Source: an uncultured Collinsella sp.
GTDB lineage: Bacteria; Actinomycetota; Coriobacteriia; Coriobacteriales; Coriobacteriaceae
DNA: 40,556 bases
NCBI GenBank assembly: GCA_959018755.1
Contig: CAUEMA010000020.1
Coordinates: 1 to 40,556, forward strand
Direction: 5' to 3'
The notes under the pieces: generated by a model
Told to the model about the DNA's origin: nothing
Databases searched by the model: none
Seen by the model: the letters and a program-made list of their open reading frames with translations, nothing else
Part shown: one piece after another, positions 33,894 to 40,556 of the stretch
Layout of the letters: the number at the start of each line of letters is the position of its first letter
Position numbering within the stretch: the stretch's first letter is position 1
Translations under genes and position numbers: made by a program

Positions 33894-35179
33894 TAGGGGC
33901 GGACCTGGCCGGTGCCGCGGAGCTTGTATTTGTAGGTGGTGAGGGCCTCGGCGGCAAAGGGGCCGCGGGCATGGAGCTTTTGGGTCGAGATGCCGATCTC
34001 GGCGCCCAGGCCAAACTCGCCACCGTCGGTGAAGCGCGTGCTGGCATTGGCGTACACGGCCGAGGCATCGATTGCGTCAAGGAATCGCTCGCAGGCGTCC
34101 GCGTCCTCGGCGATGATGGCCTCGGAATGCATGGTGCCATAGCGGTTGATGTGCGCGATGGCCTCGTCCTCGTTCGCCACGACCTTCACGCTCATCTCGA
34201 GCGCCAGATACTCGCGGCCCCAGTCCTCCTCGGTTGCGGCCACGTAGTCGTCGCCCTCGGCAAGACCGGCATCGGCGCATGCGGCGCACGTGGCGTCGTC
34301 ACCGTGAATCAGCACACCGTGGTCGTGCAACACGGCTACGGCCGCAGGCAAAAACGAATCTGCCACGGCGCGGTCGACCAGCAGCGACTCAGCGGCATTG
34401 CACACGCCCACGCGCTGGGTCTTGGCATTAACGATAATATTGAGCGCTTTATCGAAGTCGGCGGATTCATGCACGTAGATGTGGCAGTTGCCCGTACCCG
34501 TCTCGATAACCGGCACGAGTGACTCGCGCACGCAGCGCTGGATCAGGCCCGCACCGCCACGCGGAATGAGCACATCGACGATGCCACGAAGCTTCATGAG
34601 CTCGCCGGTGGCCTCGCGATCGGTAGACTCGATCATCGAGACGGCCTCGCGCGGAAAACCCTGCGCCTCGAGGGCATCGGCCAGCAGTTCGGCAATCATG
34701 GCGCACGAGTGATAGGCCAGCGAACCACCGCGCAGAATGCAGGCGTTGCCGGTGCGGATGCAAATGCCCGCGGCATCGGCCGTCACGTTGGGACGTGCCT
34801 CATACACCATGGCGACCAGGCCCAACGGCACACTCATGCGGGTCAGGTCCACACCACTTGCAAGCACGCGGTGGTCGAGCACGCGACCCACGGGATCGGG
34901 CAGCTCAGCGAGCTTTTCCAGGCCGGCGGCCATGCCCTCGACGCGCTCGGGCGTCAGCAACAGGCGATCGAGCAGGCCAGCCGATGTCCCCGCATCGCGC
35001 GCGGCAGACATATCGAGCTCGTTGGCGGCAACGATAGAATCGGCGCCATCGCGCAGTGCCGCGGCCATGGCACGCACGGCCTCCTGACGCTGGACATCAC
35101 TCACCGTGGCAAGCGCGCCCGAAGCGGCCTTGGCCTCAACGGCAAGATCGTGGACATACGTGGCTATATCGACCGACAT
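33893..35179 (-). CDS. proA: Glutamate-5-semialdehyde dehydrogenase (gamma-glutamyl phosphate reductase)
   Basis: 428 residues, normal ProA length. Second step of proline synthesis: NADPH-dependent reduction of gamma-glutamyl phosphate. The catalytic cysteine is C260 in VGVCNAAESLLVD; VYEARPNVTADAAGICIRTGNACILRGG and VIETGTGNCHIYV are typical. GAAAGGG ribosome site. The partner gene proB is 1.8 kb away on the same strand, separated by an opposite-strand prolyl aminopeptidase gene. Confidence 0.97.
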   Translation of the reverse strand: MSVDIATYVHDLAVEAKAASGALATVSDVQRQEAVRAMAAALRDGADSIVAANELDMSAARDAGTSAGLLDRLLLTPERVEGMAAGLEKLAELPDPVGRVLDHRVLASGVDLTRMSVPLGLVAMVYEARPNVTADAAGICIRTGNACILRGGSLAYHSCAMIAELLADALEAQGFPREAVSMIESTDREATGELMKLRGIVDVLIPRGGAGLIQRCVRESLVPVIETGTGNCHIYVHESADFDKALNIIVNAKTQRVGVCNAAESLLVDRAVADSFLPAAVAVLHDHGVLIHGDDATCAACADAGLAEGDDYVAATEEDWGREYLALEMSVKVVANEDEAIAHINRYGTMHSEAIIAEDADACERFLDAIDASAVYANASTRFTDGGEFGLGAEIGISTQKLHARGPFAAEALTTYKYKLRGTGQVRP

Positions 35180-35292
35180 AGACGGCCCTTTCTCTTAGAT
35201 GTTTGCCCACCATGGTAGCCGATTTATGCGCATCCTCGCCGACGGCGGTAGAATTGGTCAACCCGAAACACCGCAACGAATGGAAGCATCAG

Positions 35293-36711
35293 ATGGCGCT
35301 CATCACTTCGTACCATGTCCCTGGCCTGCATGTCGAGGACCACAGCATCGATGTCCCTCTCGACTGGCGCGGCCTTGAGCCCATGCTTTTGGCCGTCGGC
35401 AGCACCATGCGCCGCGGCGCCATGCCGTCGCCCATCGCCGGCGCGCCCGAGAGCATCAAGCTCTTCTACCGCGTGGTTTGCGCACCCGACCGCATCAACG
35501 ACGACCTGCCGCTCCTCCTCTTTTTGCAGGGCGGCCCCGGCGGCGAGAGCCCGCGTCCGCTGTCGCCCACAAGCGATGGCTGGATCGAGGAGGCCGTCAA
35601 GCACTTCCGCGTCGTCCTGCCCGACCAGCGCGGCACCGGGCGCAGCAACTGTGTTGACGGGCGCACGATTGCCGCACTAGGCGAGCGCGCCGAGGCGACA
35701 GGCTCCGATGCGGCCCGCTCGCAGGCGGATTTCCTCAAGCGCCACCTCGCCAGCTCCATCGTGCGCGATTTTGAGTACCTGCGCCTGGTGGGCTTTGGCG
35801 GCAAGCCCTGGGTCACACTCGGACAGAGCTACGGCGGCTTTTTGACGTTGAGCTATCTGTCGCTCTTCCCCGAGGGCGTGGCGGCAAGCTTTACCTGTGG
35901 CGGCATTCCGCACGTGCCGGCGAGTGCCAACGAGGTCTATGCACACACCTTCCCGCGCATGGCAGCCAAGACTCAGCAGTATTACGACCGCTACCCCGCC
36001 GACGTCGAGCGCGTGGCGGCCCTGGCAGATGCCCTCGAGGAGCAAAGGCCCGTGCTACCCGACGGCTCGCCGATGACGGTCGAGCGCTTGCAGCTCATGG
36101 GCAGCGACTTTGGCATGAAGCCGAGCTTTGAGCGCATGCACTGGATTATCGACCATGCTTTTGCTAACGGCGACGGCACGCTGAACTGCGGAACCTCGGT
36201 ATCAGACAGTTTTTTGATGCGCGCCTTCGAGCGCACCAACACGCGTACAAACCCGCTGTACTGGACGCTACAGGAGTTCATCTACGCCGACGGCAACACC
36301 ATGCCCATTCGCTGGGCCGCGGCAGAAGAGAAGGCACATCGTGCCGAGTTCGACACGCTCGCGCGCCCGCTCATGTTTACCGGCGAGGCCATGTTCCCGT
36401 GGATGTTCGAGCAGATGCCCGAACTTAAGCCGTTTAAGCCTGCGATGGATCTGCTGATGGAAGACACCAGCTGGGACAAGATCTACGACCCGCAACGCCT
36501 GGCCTTCAACGAAGTACCACTCCAGGCTGCGGTATATTTCGACGACATGTACGTCGATTCGGGCCTACAGCTCGACACGCTCAGCCGCGTGGGCAACTCG
36601 CATGCCTGGGTGACCAACGAGTTTGAGCACGATGGCCTGCACGGCAGCGTGGTGTTCAAGCACCTCTTCGACGAAGCCCTCAACCGCGGAGACCTGCGCC
36701 GAATCTTCTAG
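35293..36711 (+). CDS. Prolyl aminopeptidase-like alpha/beta hydrolase (S33)
   Basis: 472 residues. The oxyanion segment LQGGPGGESPRP, DQRGTGRS, the nucleophile S179 in LGQSYGGFLTLSYL and a C-terminal candidate His in EHDGLHG fit the peptidase S33 family, which releases N-terminal proline from peptides. No signal peptide, so cytosolic. Start choice: ATG 35293 begins the usual N-terminus; the ribosome site (GGAAG) is modest. It lies between proA and proB, which suggests a shared proline theme, though on the opposite strand. Confidence 0.87.
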   Translation: MALITSYHVPGLHVEDHSIDVPLDWRGLEPMLLAVGSTMRRGAMPSPIAGAPESIKLFYRVVCAPDRINDDLPLLLFLQGGPGGESPRPLSPTSDGWIEEAVKHFRVVLPDQRGTGRSNCVDGRTIAALGERAEATGSDAARSQADFLKRHLASSIVRDFEYLRLVGFGGKPWVTLGQSYGGFLTLSYLSLFPEGVAASFTCGGIPHVPASANEVYAHTFPRMAAKTQQYYDRYPADVERVAALADALEEQRPVLPDGSPMTVERLQLMGSDFGMKPSFERMHWIIDHAFANGDGTLNCGTSVSDSFLMRAFERTNTRTNPLYWTLQEFIYADGNTMPIRWAAAEEKAHRAEFDTLARPLMFTGEAMFPWMFEQMPELKPFKPAMDLLMEDTSWDKIYDPQRLAFNEVPLQAAVYFDDMYVDSGLQLDTLSRVGNSHAWVTNEFEHDGLHGSVVFKHLFDEALNRGDLRRIF

Positions 36712-36851
36712 CAAAAGAGTGTCCCCACCTGCCGGCACAAAAGGAACGCCCCCAAGTGCCAAGTTAATGAAGTCATTGTAGAAAGAGGACGGAAAGCAAA
36801 AACGCCCCTAAGCGAGTGGCTTTGTATCGTAGGTCGAACAAAAGAAGCGAG

Positions 36852-36951
36852 CGCCGCCCAGAGCGAACAAGTTGGCATGAAAAAGGCGAGGCATAGACCT
36901 GATGGTCATGCCTCGCCTTTTGAATGACAAATTGTCGCTCTGGGCGGCGCG
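36852..36951. terminator. 100-base hairpin with bidirectional terminator between the S33 gene and proB
   Basis: Outer perfect 16-bp stem (36852-36867 and 36936-36951; GCGCCGCCCAGAGCGA and complement) encloses imperfect pairing and an inner 14-bp stem AAAAGGCGAGGCAT / ATGCCTCGCCTTTT (36882-36895, 36909-36922). The A-run and T-run let the inner part terminate both convergent genes. Confidence 0.85.
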
Positions 36952-36964
36952 CAGCGTCGACCCG

Positions 36965-38092
36965 TTAGGCGAAGACAATCAAGTTATCTCGGTGGATCGC
37001 GGGCTTCTCGGCCAGGTCTGCCAGCAGACGGTTGCCGGCAATCTGGTCCTGGCGACGTCCGGCCGCAAGCTCCAGCACGTCCGAATCGGCCTCGGCGATA
37101 CCGCGGGCGACGACCATACCGCTCGAATCGCACACGTCGAGCACATCGCCCTCGGCAAAAGCGCCATCGACCTCGCGAATACCCACCGCAAGCAAGGAAG
37201 AACCGCGGCTGACCAGCGCCTTCGCGGCGCCGTCATCGACCGTCACCGAGCCATGCGCCTTGTCGCCCAGTGCGATCCACAGCTTGCGGGGCGCAATGTC
37301 CAGACGCTCCGCCGGCGGATCGAACAGCGTGCCCACGCTCTCGCCGCGAGCGAGGCGCACGAGCGCATCGGGCTCCTCGCCCGAGCAAATCACGCTTTGA
37401 ATGCCCGCCGTCATCAGGATGCGGCTCGCGCGGATCTTGGTGATCATGCCACCCGTGCCCACCGAGGTCGAAGAATCGCCTGCCGAGGCAATGATCTTGG
37501 CATCGATATTATGCACGACCGGAACAAACTCGGCCGTTGGGTCCTCGTGCGGATTGGCGGTGTAGAGGCCATCGATGTCCGAGAGCGTCACGCACAGATC
37601 GGCAGAAACCAGGCAGCTCACAAGCGCCGCCAGCGTGTCGTTGTCGCCAAACTTGATCTCGTCGACGGTAACGGTATCGTTCTCGTTGACGACCGGCACC
37701 ACGCCCAGCTCCACCAAGCGCAGTAGGGCGTCGCGCGCATGCAGGTAGGATGTGCGGCGGGCCGTATCGTGGCGCGTGAGCAGCACGAGCGAGGTGAGCA
37801 GGTCGCGCGCATGAAACTCCTCGTCGTAGGCCGACGAGATGATGCACTGACCGGCCGAGGCGCAGGCCTGCAGGCTCGGCAGGTCGCCAACCGGCTTGCG
37901 GTCGAAGCCCAGCACGGGATAGCCGCAGGCGATAGCGCCCGAGCTCACCACGACCAGGCGCCAGCCGAGTTTGCGCAGGGCTGCGGCCTGATCGGCAAGC
38001 CCGCCGATAAAGGCGCGGTTGACCTTGCCGTCGGCGCCCACCACCGTGGACGAACCGATCTTTACCACCATCGTTTTATAAGAAGTCGTCAT
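36965..38092 (-). CDS. proB: Glutamate 5-kinase
   Basis: 375 residues: amino-acid kinase domain plus C-terminal PUA domain. First, feedback-controlled step of proline synthesis. Seen: MVVKIGSSTVV, VVSSGAIACGYPVLG, VPVVNENDTVTVDEIKFGDNDTLAALVS, LSDIDGLYTANP, VGTGGMITKI; the PUA part includes GVREV-like GIREVDGAFAEGDVLDV. The ribosome site is weak. It starts 68 bases after the pncB stop, with a hairpin element in between. Confidence 0.96.
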   Translation of the reverse strand: MTTSYKTMVVKIGSSTVVGADGKVNRAFIGGLADQAAALRKLGWRLVVVSSGAIACGYPVLGFDRKPVGDLPSLQACASAGQCIISSAYDEEFHARDLLTSLVLLTRHDTARRTSYLHARDALLRLVELGVVPVVNENDTVTVDEIKFGDNDTLAALVSCLVSADLCVTLSDIDGLYTANPHEDPTAEFVPVVHNIDAKIIASAGDSSTSVGTGGMITKIRASRILMTAGIQSVICSGEEPDALVRLARGESVGTLFDPPAERLDIAPRKLWIALGDKAHGSVTVDDGAAKALVSRGSSLLAVGIREVDGAFAEGDVLDVCDSSGMVVARGIAEADSDVLELAAGRRQDQIAGNRLLADLAEKPAIHRDNLIVFA

Positions 38093-38128
38093 ACGTCAAA
38101 CCAATCGAATGTTGAGCAGGCGGGCGAG

Positions 38129-38167
38129 AAAATGATCCGTTTTCCTCCGTCCCCTTCGGATCATTTT
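38129..38167 (-). repeat. GGGAC-loop hairpin at the pncB stop codon
   Basis: Perfect 11-bp stem AAAATGATCCG / CGGATCATTTT. The pncB TGA stop (38161-38163) lies inside the first arm as read on the minus strand. Loop shares 15 identical bases with the hairpin at 28839. Confidence 0.9.
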
Positions 38168-39666
38168 GCCCAGGGGAAGGCAGAAGCCGCTGCCATGTTC
38201 TTGCGCACGAGCTCGTCGCGCACCTGTGCCAGGCCCTGCTCCATGCCCACCACATAGGTCTGCGGGTACAGGAAACGCTTGTAGACCGGATCAAGATGGT
38301 CCAGTGCCCAGGTGCAACGCTCGCGTGCGTCCTCAATGCCCTCGCGCGGGGCAACGGCGCTACCATCGCGCACGATCGGCGCCAGCAGCTCGCGATACTC
38401 GAGCTCGGACACGTCGGTCACCAGAGCGGCATCGTTCACGGCCACGAGGGTATTGCCGCGCGCGGCGCCCTCCCCCGCCAGATGGTCCTCGTCATAGATC
38501 ATGTCGCAGATCGGGCCGCCAAAGCCGTCATAATAACGGCGCACGCGCTGCACGCCCGGGATCGTGCGCTTGTAGGGCTGCTCGGAGAGCTTGACCACCG
38601 GCGTCCACGGGTCCGTCTCGCTCGCACGGCGGGCGGAAAGCTTGTACACGCCGCCCAGCGCCGGCTGGTCATAGCAGGTCGCGAGCTTGGTACCCACGCC
38701 AAAGCTATCGATGGGCGCGCCCTGGTCGAGCAGCGACTGAATCGTGTACTCGTCCAGATCGTTGGAAACCGAGATCTCCACATAGGGCAGGCCCTCGGCA
38801 TCAAAACGGCCGCGGACATACTTGGAGAGCTTGGCGAGGTCGCCCGAGTCGATGCGGATAGCCGACAGACGCTCGCCCACCGCCTCCATCTCCTTGGCGA
38901 CCGTAATGGCATGCTCGCAGCCCTCGCGCACATCGTAGGTGTCGATGAGCAGCGTACAGTTCTTGGGGCTCGACTTGGCAAAGGCACGGAAGGCCTCGAG
39001 CTCGGAATCGAAGCTCATCACCCAGCTGTGCGCATGCGTGCCAAAGACGGGAATACCGTAGCGGCGACCGGCGAGCACATTAGACGTAGAGGAACAGCCG
39101 GCAACGTAGCTCGCGCGCGCGACGGCCAGGCCGCCATCGGGACCCTGGGCACGGCGCAGGCCAAACTCCGCCACGGGGCGGCCGTCCGCCGCCAGCACCA
39201 CGCGCGCCGTCTTGGTAGCGACAAGCGTCTGGAAGCCGACGATGTTGAGCAGCGCTGTCTCGAGCAGCTGGCACTCCAGCGCGGGGCCGGTGACGCGCAC
39301 CATGGGCTCGCGCGGAAAGACGAGCTCGCCCTCGGGGACGGCGTCGATGTTTACATGCGCACGAAAATCGCGCAGGTAGTCGAGGAATCCAGGCTTGAAC
39401 ATCGCACCGCCGGCCGGGGCCTGGAGCGAGGCGAGGTAGTCGATGTCCTCGGGCGTAAAGCGCAGGTTCTCGACCAGCTCGGGCAGCTCGGCGGTACCGC
39501 ACATGACGGCGTAGGCGCTACCAAAGGGATGGTCGCGGTAAAATGCGGTAAAACAACCCTGCTCATTGGCCTTGCCGCTCTCCCACAGGCCCTGGGCCAT
39601 AGTGAGCTCGTACAGATCGGTGAGCATTGCAATGTCGGTGGGATGCGAGATGTCGGTCAAAGCCAT
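38161..39666 (-). CDS. pncB: Nicotinate phosphoribosyltransferase
   Basis: 501 residues. Makes nicotinate mononucleotide from nicotinate and PRPP for NAD salvage. Seen: TDLYELTMAQGLWESG at the N-terminus, GSAYAVMCGTAELPE, EFGLRRAQGPDGGLAVARASYVAG around the active site, and the phosphate-binding IRIDSGDLAKLS and FGVGTKL. GAAAGG ribosome site eight bases before ATG 39666. Long form typical of Gram-positive enzymes. Confidence 0.96.
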   Translation of the reverse strand: MALTDISHPTDIAMLTDLYELTMAQGLWESGKANEQGCFTAFYRDHPFGSAYAVMCGTAELPELVENLRFTPEDIDYLASLQAPAGGAMFKPGFLDYLRDFRAHVNIDAVPEGELVFPREPMVRVTGPALECQLLETALLNIVGFQTLVATKTARVVLAADGRPVAEFGLRRAQGPDGGLAVARASYVAGCSSTSNVLAGRRYGIPVFGTHAHSWVMSFDSELEAFRAFAKSSPKNCTLLIDTYDVREGCEHAITVAKEMEAVGERLSAIRIDSGDLAKLSKYVRGRFDAEGLPYVEISVSNDLDEYTIQSLLDQGAPIDSFGVGTKLATCYDQPALGGVYKLSARRASETDPWTPVVKLSEQPYKRTIPGVQRVRRYYDGFGGPICDMIYDEDHLAGEGAARGNTLVAVNDAALVTDVSELEYRELLAPIVRDGSAVAPREGIEDARERCTWALDHLDPVYKRFLYPQTYVVGMEQGLAQVRDELVRKNMAAASAFPWAK

Positions 39667-39750
39667 GGGGCGACCTTTCGGATGCGTTGTGCAGAAGTTG
39701 AGAGTTGGACAAAGGCAGATTGTTCAGGCATGGCGCCCGGCGCGAATCGG

Positions 39751-40209
39751 CTAGAGCAGGCCCATGCTGGTCAAGATCGTGTAGCCCATAAAGACGACAA
39801 ACGCGACCAAGGCGAGCGCGATGATGATCTTTTGAGCCGGGGCCATGCCGGGGATCTCGCCCTCGGCCGTGGGTTCCTTGGAGGTGACCATGCGCTGGGC
39901 AAAGGTCATCTCGTCACGGCTCGGTTTGGGCTCGACGGGCTTGGGGTGAGCGGCTCTTTTGGGCTGAGGTTTGGGAGCGGCAGGCGCAGGCTTCGCGGCG
40001 GCGGGTTTGGGTGCGGGCACGGGCGCCGGTGCGGATGCGGCCTTCGCGGCGGCCTCCTCGGCCTTCGCGCGCTCGGCACGAAGGGCAGCCAGCTCCTCAC
40101 GCTCGCGACGGGCCTCTTCCTGAGCCTCGCGGCGGGCCTTCTCGGCGCGGAGCTCTTCCAACTCGGCGCGCTCCTCGTCGGACAATGGTTGGGACTCAAG
40201 CTCGGCCAT
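39751..40209 (-). CDS. Tail-anchored coiled-coil protein of unknown function
   Basis: 152 residues, not recognised. Residues 10-60 are a highly charged Glu/Arg/Ala coiled coil (DEERAELEELRAEKARREAQ), followed by an Ala/Pro/Lys linker, a short conserved-looking RDEMTFAQRMVTSKEP, and one C-terminal membrane helix (KIIIALALVAFVVFMGYTIL) with a 7-residue tail. Topology: cytoplasmic, anchored by its C-terminus. GAAAGGAAGGG precedes the ATG at 40209. It sits 18 bases behind the tRNA-Ala terminator. Confidence 0.75.
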   Translation of the reverse strand: MAELESQPLSDEERAELEELRAEKARREAQEEARREREELAALRAERAKAEEAAAKAASAPAPVPAPKPAAAKPAPAAPKPQPKRAAHPKPVEPKPSRDEMTFAQRMVTSKEPTAEGEIPGMAPAQKIIIALALVAFVVFMGYTILTSMGLL

Positions 40210-40227
40210 GGTGCAGCCCTTCCTTTC

Positions 40228-40259
40228 AAAAAAAGCCGCCGACACAATGTCAGCGGCTT
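40228..40259 (-). terminator. Intrinsic terminator of tRNA-Ala
   Basis: AAGCCGC / GCGGCTT with inner GACA/TGTC, followed on the minus strand by TTTTTTT. Confidence 0.92.
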
Positions 40260-40273
40260 ATCAAATCCAAGGG

Positions 40274-40346
40274 TGGAGACGAAGGGAGTCGAACCCTCGG
40301 CCTCTGCCATGCGACGGCAGCGCTCTCCCAACTGAGCTACGTCCCC
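40274..40346 (-). tRNA. tRNA-Ala (CGC)
   Basis: Acceptor GGGGACG / CGTCTCC contains the G3-U70 pair that defines alanine tRNAs. Anticodon stem CTGCC/GGCAG with loop GTCGCAT gives anticodon CGC. Discriminator A; CCA not encoded. Confidence 0.95.
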
Positions 40347-40453
40347 AGGACAAGTTGATATTTTACCTACGGCTCGCCAACTGTCAACGCCCAATAACCA
40401 GTCTTTTTAGGACGGAGCGGTTTTGACTACTTTTCGAACGTCCGAGCCACCCG

Positions 40454-40487
40454 ATGATTTTTTCTGGGACGGGGATTAAAAAATCAT
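40454..40487 (+). repeat. GGGAC-loop hairpin near the right edge
   Basis: ATGATTTTTT / AAAAAATCAT (10 bp, extended by CCG/CGG with one bulge) around the loop CTGGGACGGGGATT. Same architecture as the hairpins at 28839 and 38129. The rest of 40347-40556 shows no gene. Confidence 0.8.
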
Positions 40488-40556
40488 TCGGTACATGATG
40501 GTTTTTTAAGGCTCTGTTAGACCAGGATTGACATACATGTGTCCCCACGGTGCCAT

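Noticed and set aside
36719..36760. GTGTCCCC and TGCCGGCA near the end of the S33 gene, resembling the GGGAC hairpins
   Set aside because: Only an 8-base palindrome, no stem enclosing the GGGGAC motif; kept out of the hairpin family.
38296..40335. 679-codon plus-strand open frame opposite pncB
   Set aside because: It runs across pncB, the tail-anchored gene and the tRNA-Ala, and its product resembles no folded protein.

Overview
The window looks like chromosomal DNA of a gut actinobacterium of the Coriobacteriia, most likely Collinsella or a close relative. This is an inference from several things seen together: high GC with many GC-ending codons, a compact sufC-B-D-S-U operon beside an IscR-like repressor, a Rho factor with a very long Ala/Lys/Arg-rich N-terminal extension, and the pairing of a NifU-like scaffold with a GGGtGRT protein. 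No rRNA, CRISPR array, prophage or classical insertion sequence was seen.

Layout. 1-8345 (minus strand) is a cell-envelope block: a peptidoglycan amidase running off the left edge, two glycosyltransferases, a degenerate AAA-ATPase/nuclease-like protein and a large secreted protein with a sortase-like C-terminus. 8492-9625 (minus) holds a HEPN/MNT toxin-antitoxin pair directly behind an Fe-S-sensing Rrf2 regulator. Divergently, 9850-15083 is the SUF iron-sulfur assembly operon. 15755-16567 is a RAYT-like transposase homologue that has lost its HUH histidines. 16971-18728 is the scaffold/GGGtGRT pair, and 19050-20576 a flavoprotein. Three tRNA genes (Lys, Lys, His) follow on the minus strand. 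Then come an aminotransferase and a ROK fructokinase (plus), VanZ plus a membrane protein and Rho (minus), argS (minus), carD (plus), an intact RAYT transposase (plus), an HD hydrolase and proA (minus), a prolyl aminopeptidase (plus), proB, pncB and a tail-anchored protein (minus), and tRNA-Ala.

How the parts work together. The left part builds and remodels the cell wall. The suf genes supply Fe-S clusters and are probably controlled by the neighbouring IscR-like protein. proA, proB and the prolyl aminopeptidase form a proline-supply neighbourhood. pncB salvages nicotinate for NAD, and the ROK kinase feeds fructose into glycolysis.

The most unusual content is non-coding. A 44-bp hairpin element occurs three times, each time starting exactly at a stop codon and in the same orientation as the gene it ends; two copies bracket the intact RAYT gene. 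Related hairpins with different stems but a similar GGGAC-containing loop occur at pncB, between rho and argS, and near the right end. Two further hairpins in the iscR-suf intergenic region share the ACAGGTTATTTTG core. Separately, two ~130-bp elements between rho and argS have similar interiors but completely different, internally complementary terminal stems. This pattern of a conserved apex with swapped, compensating stems is the best candidate here for an undescribed system.
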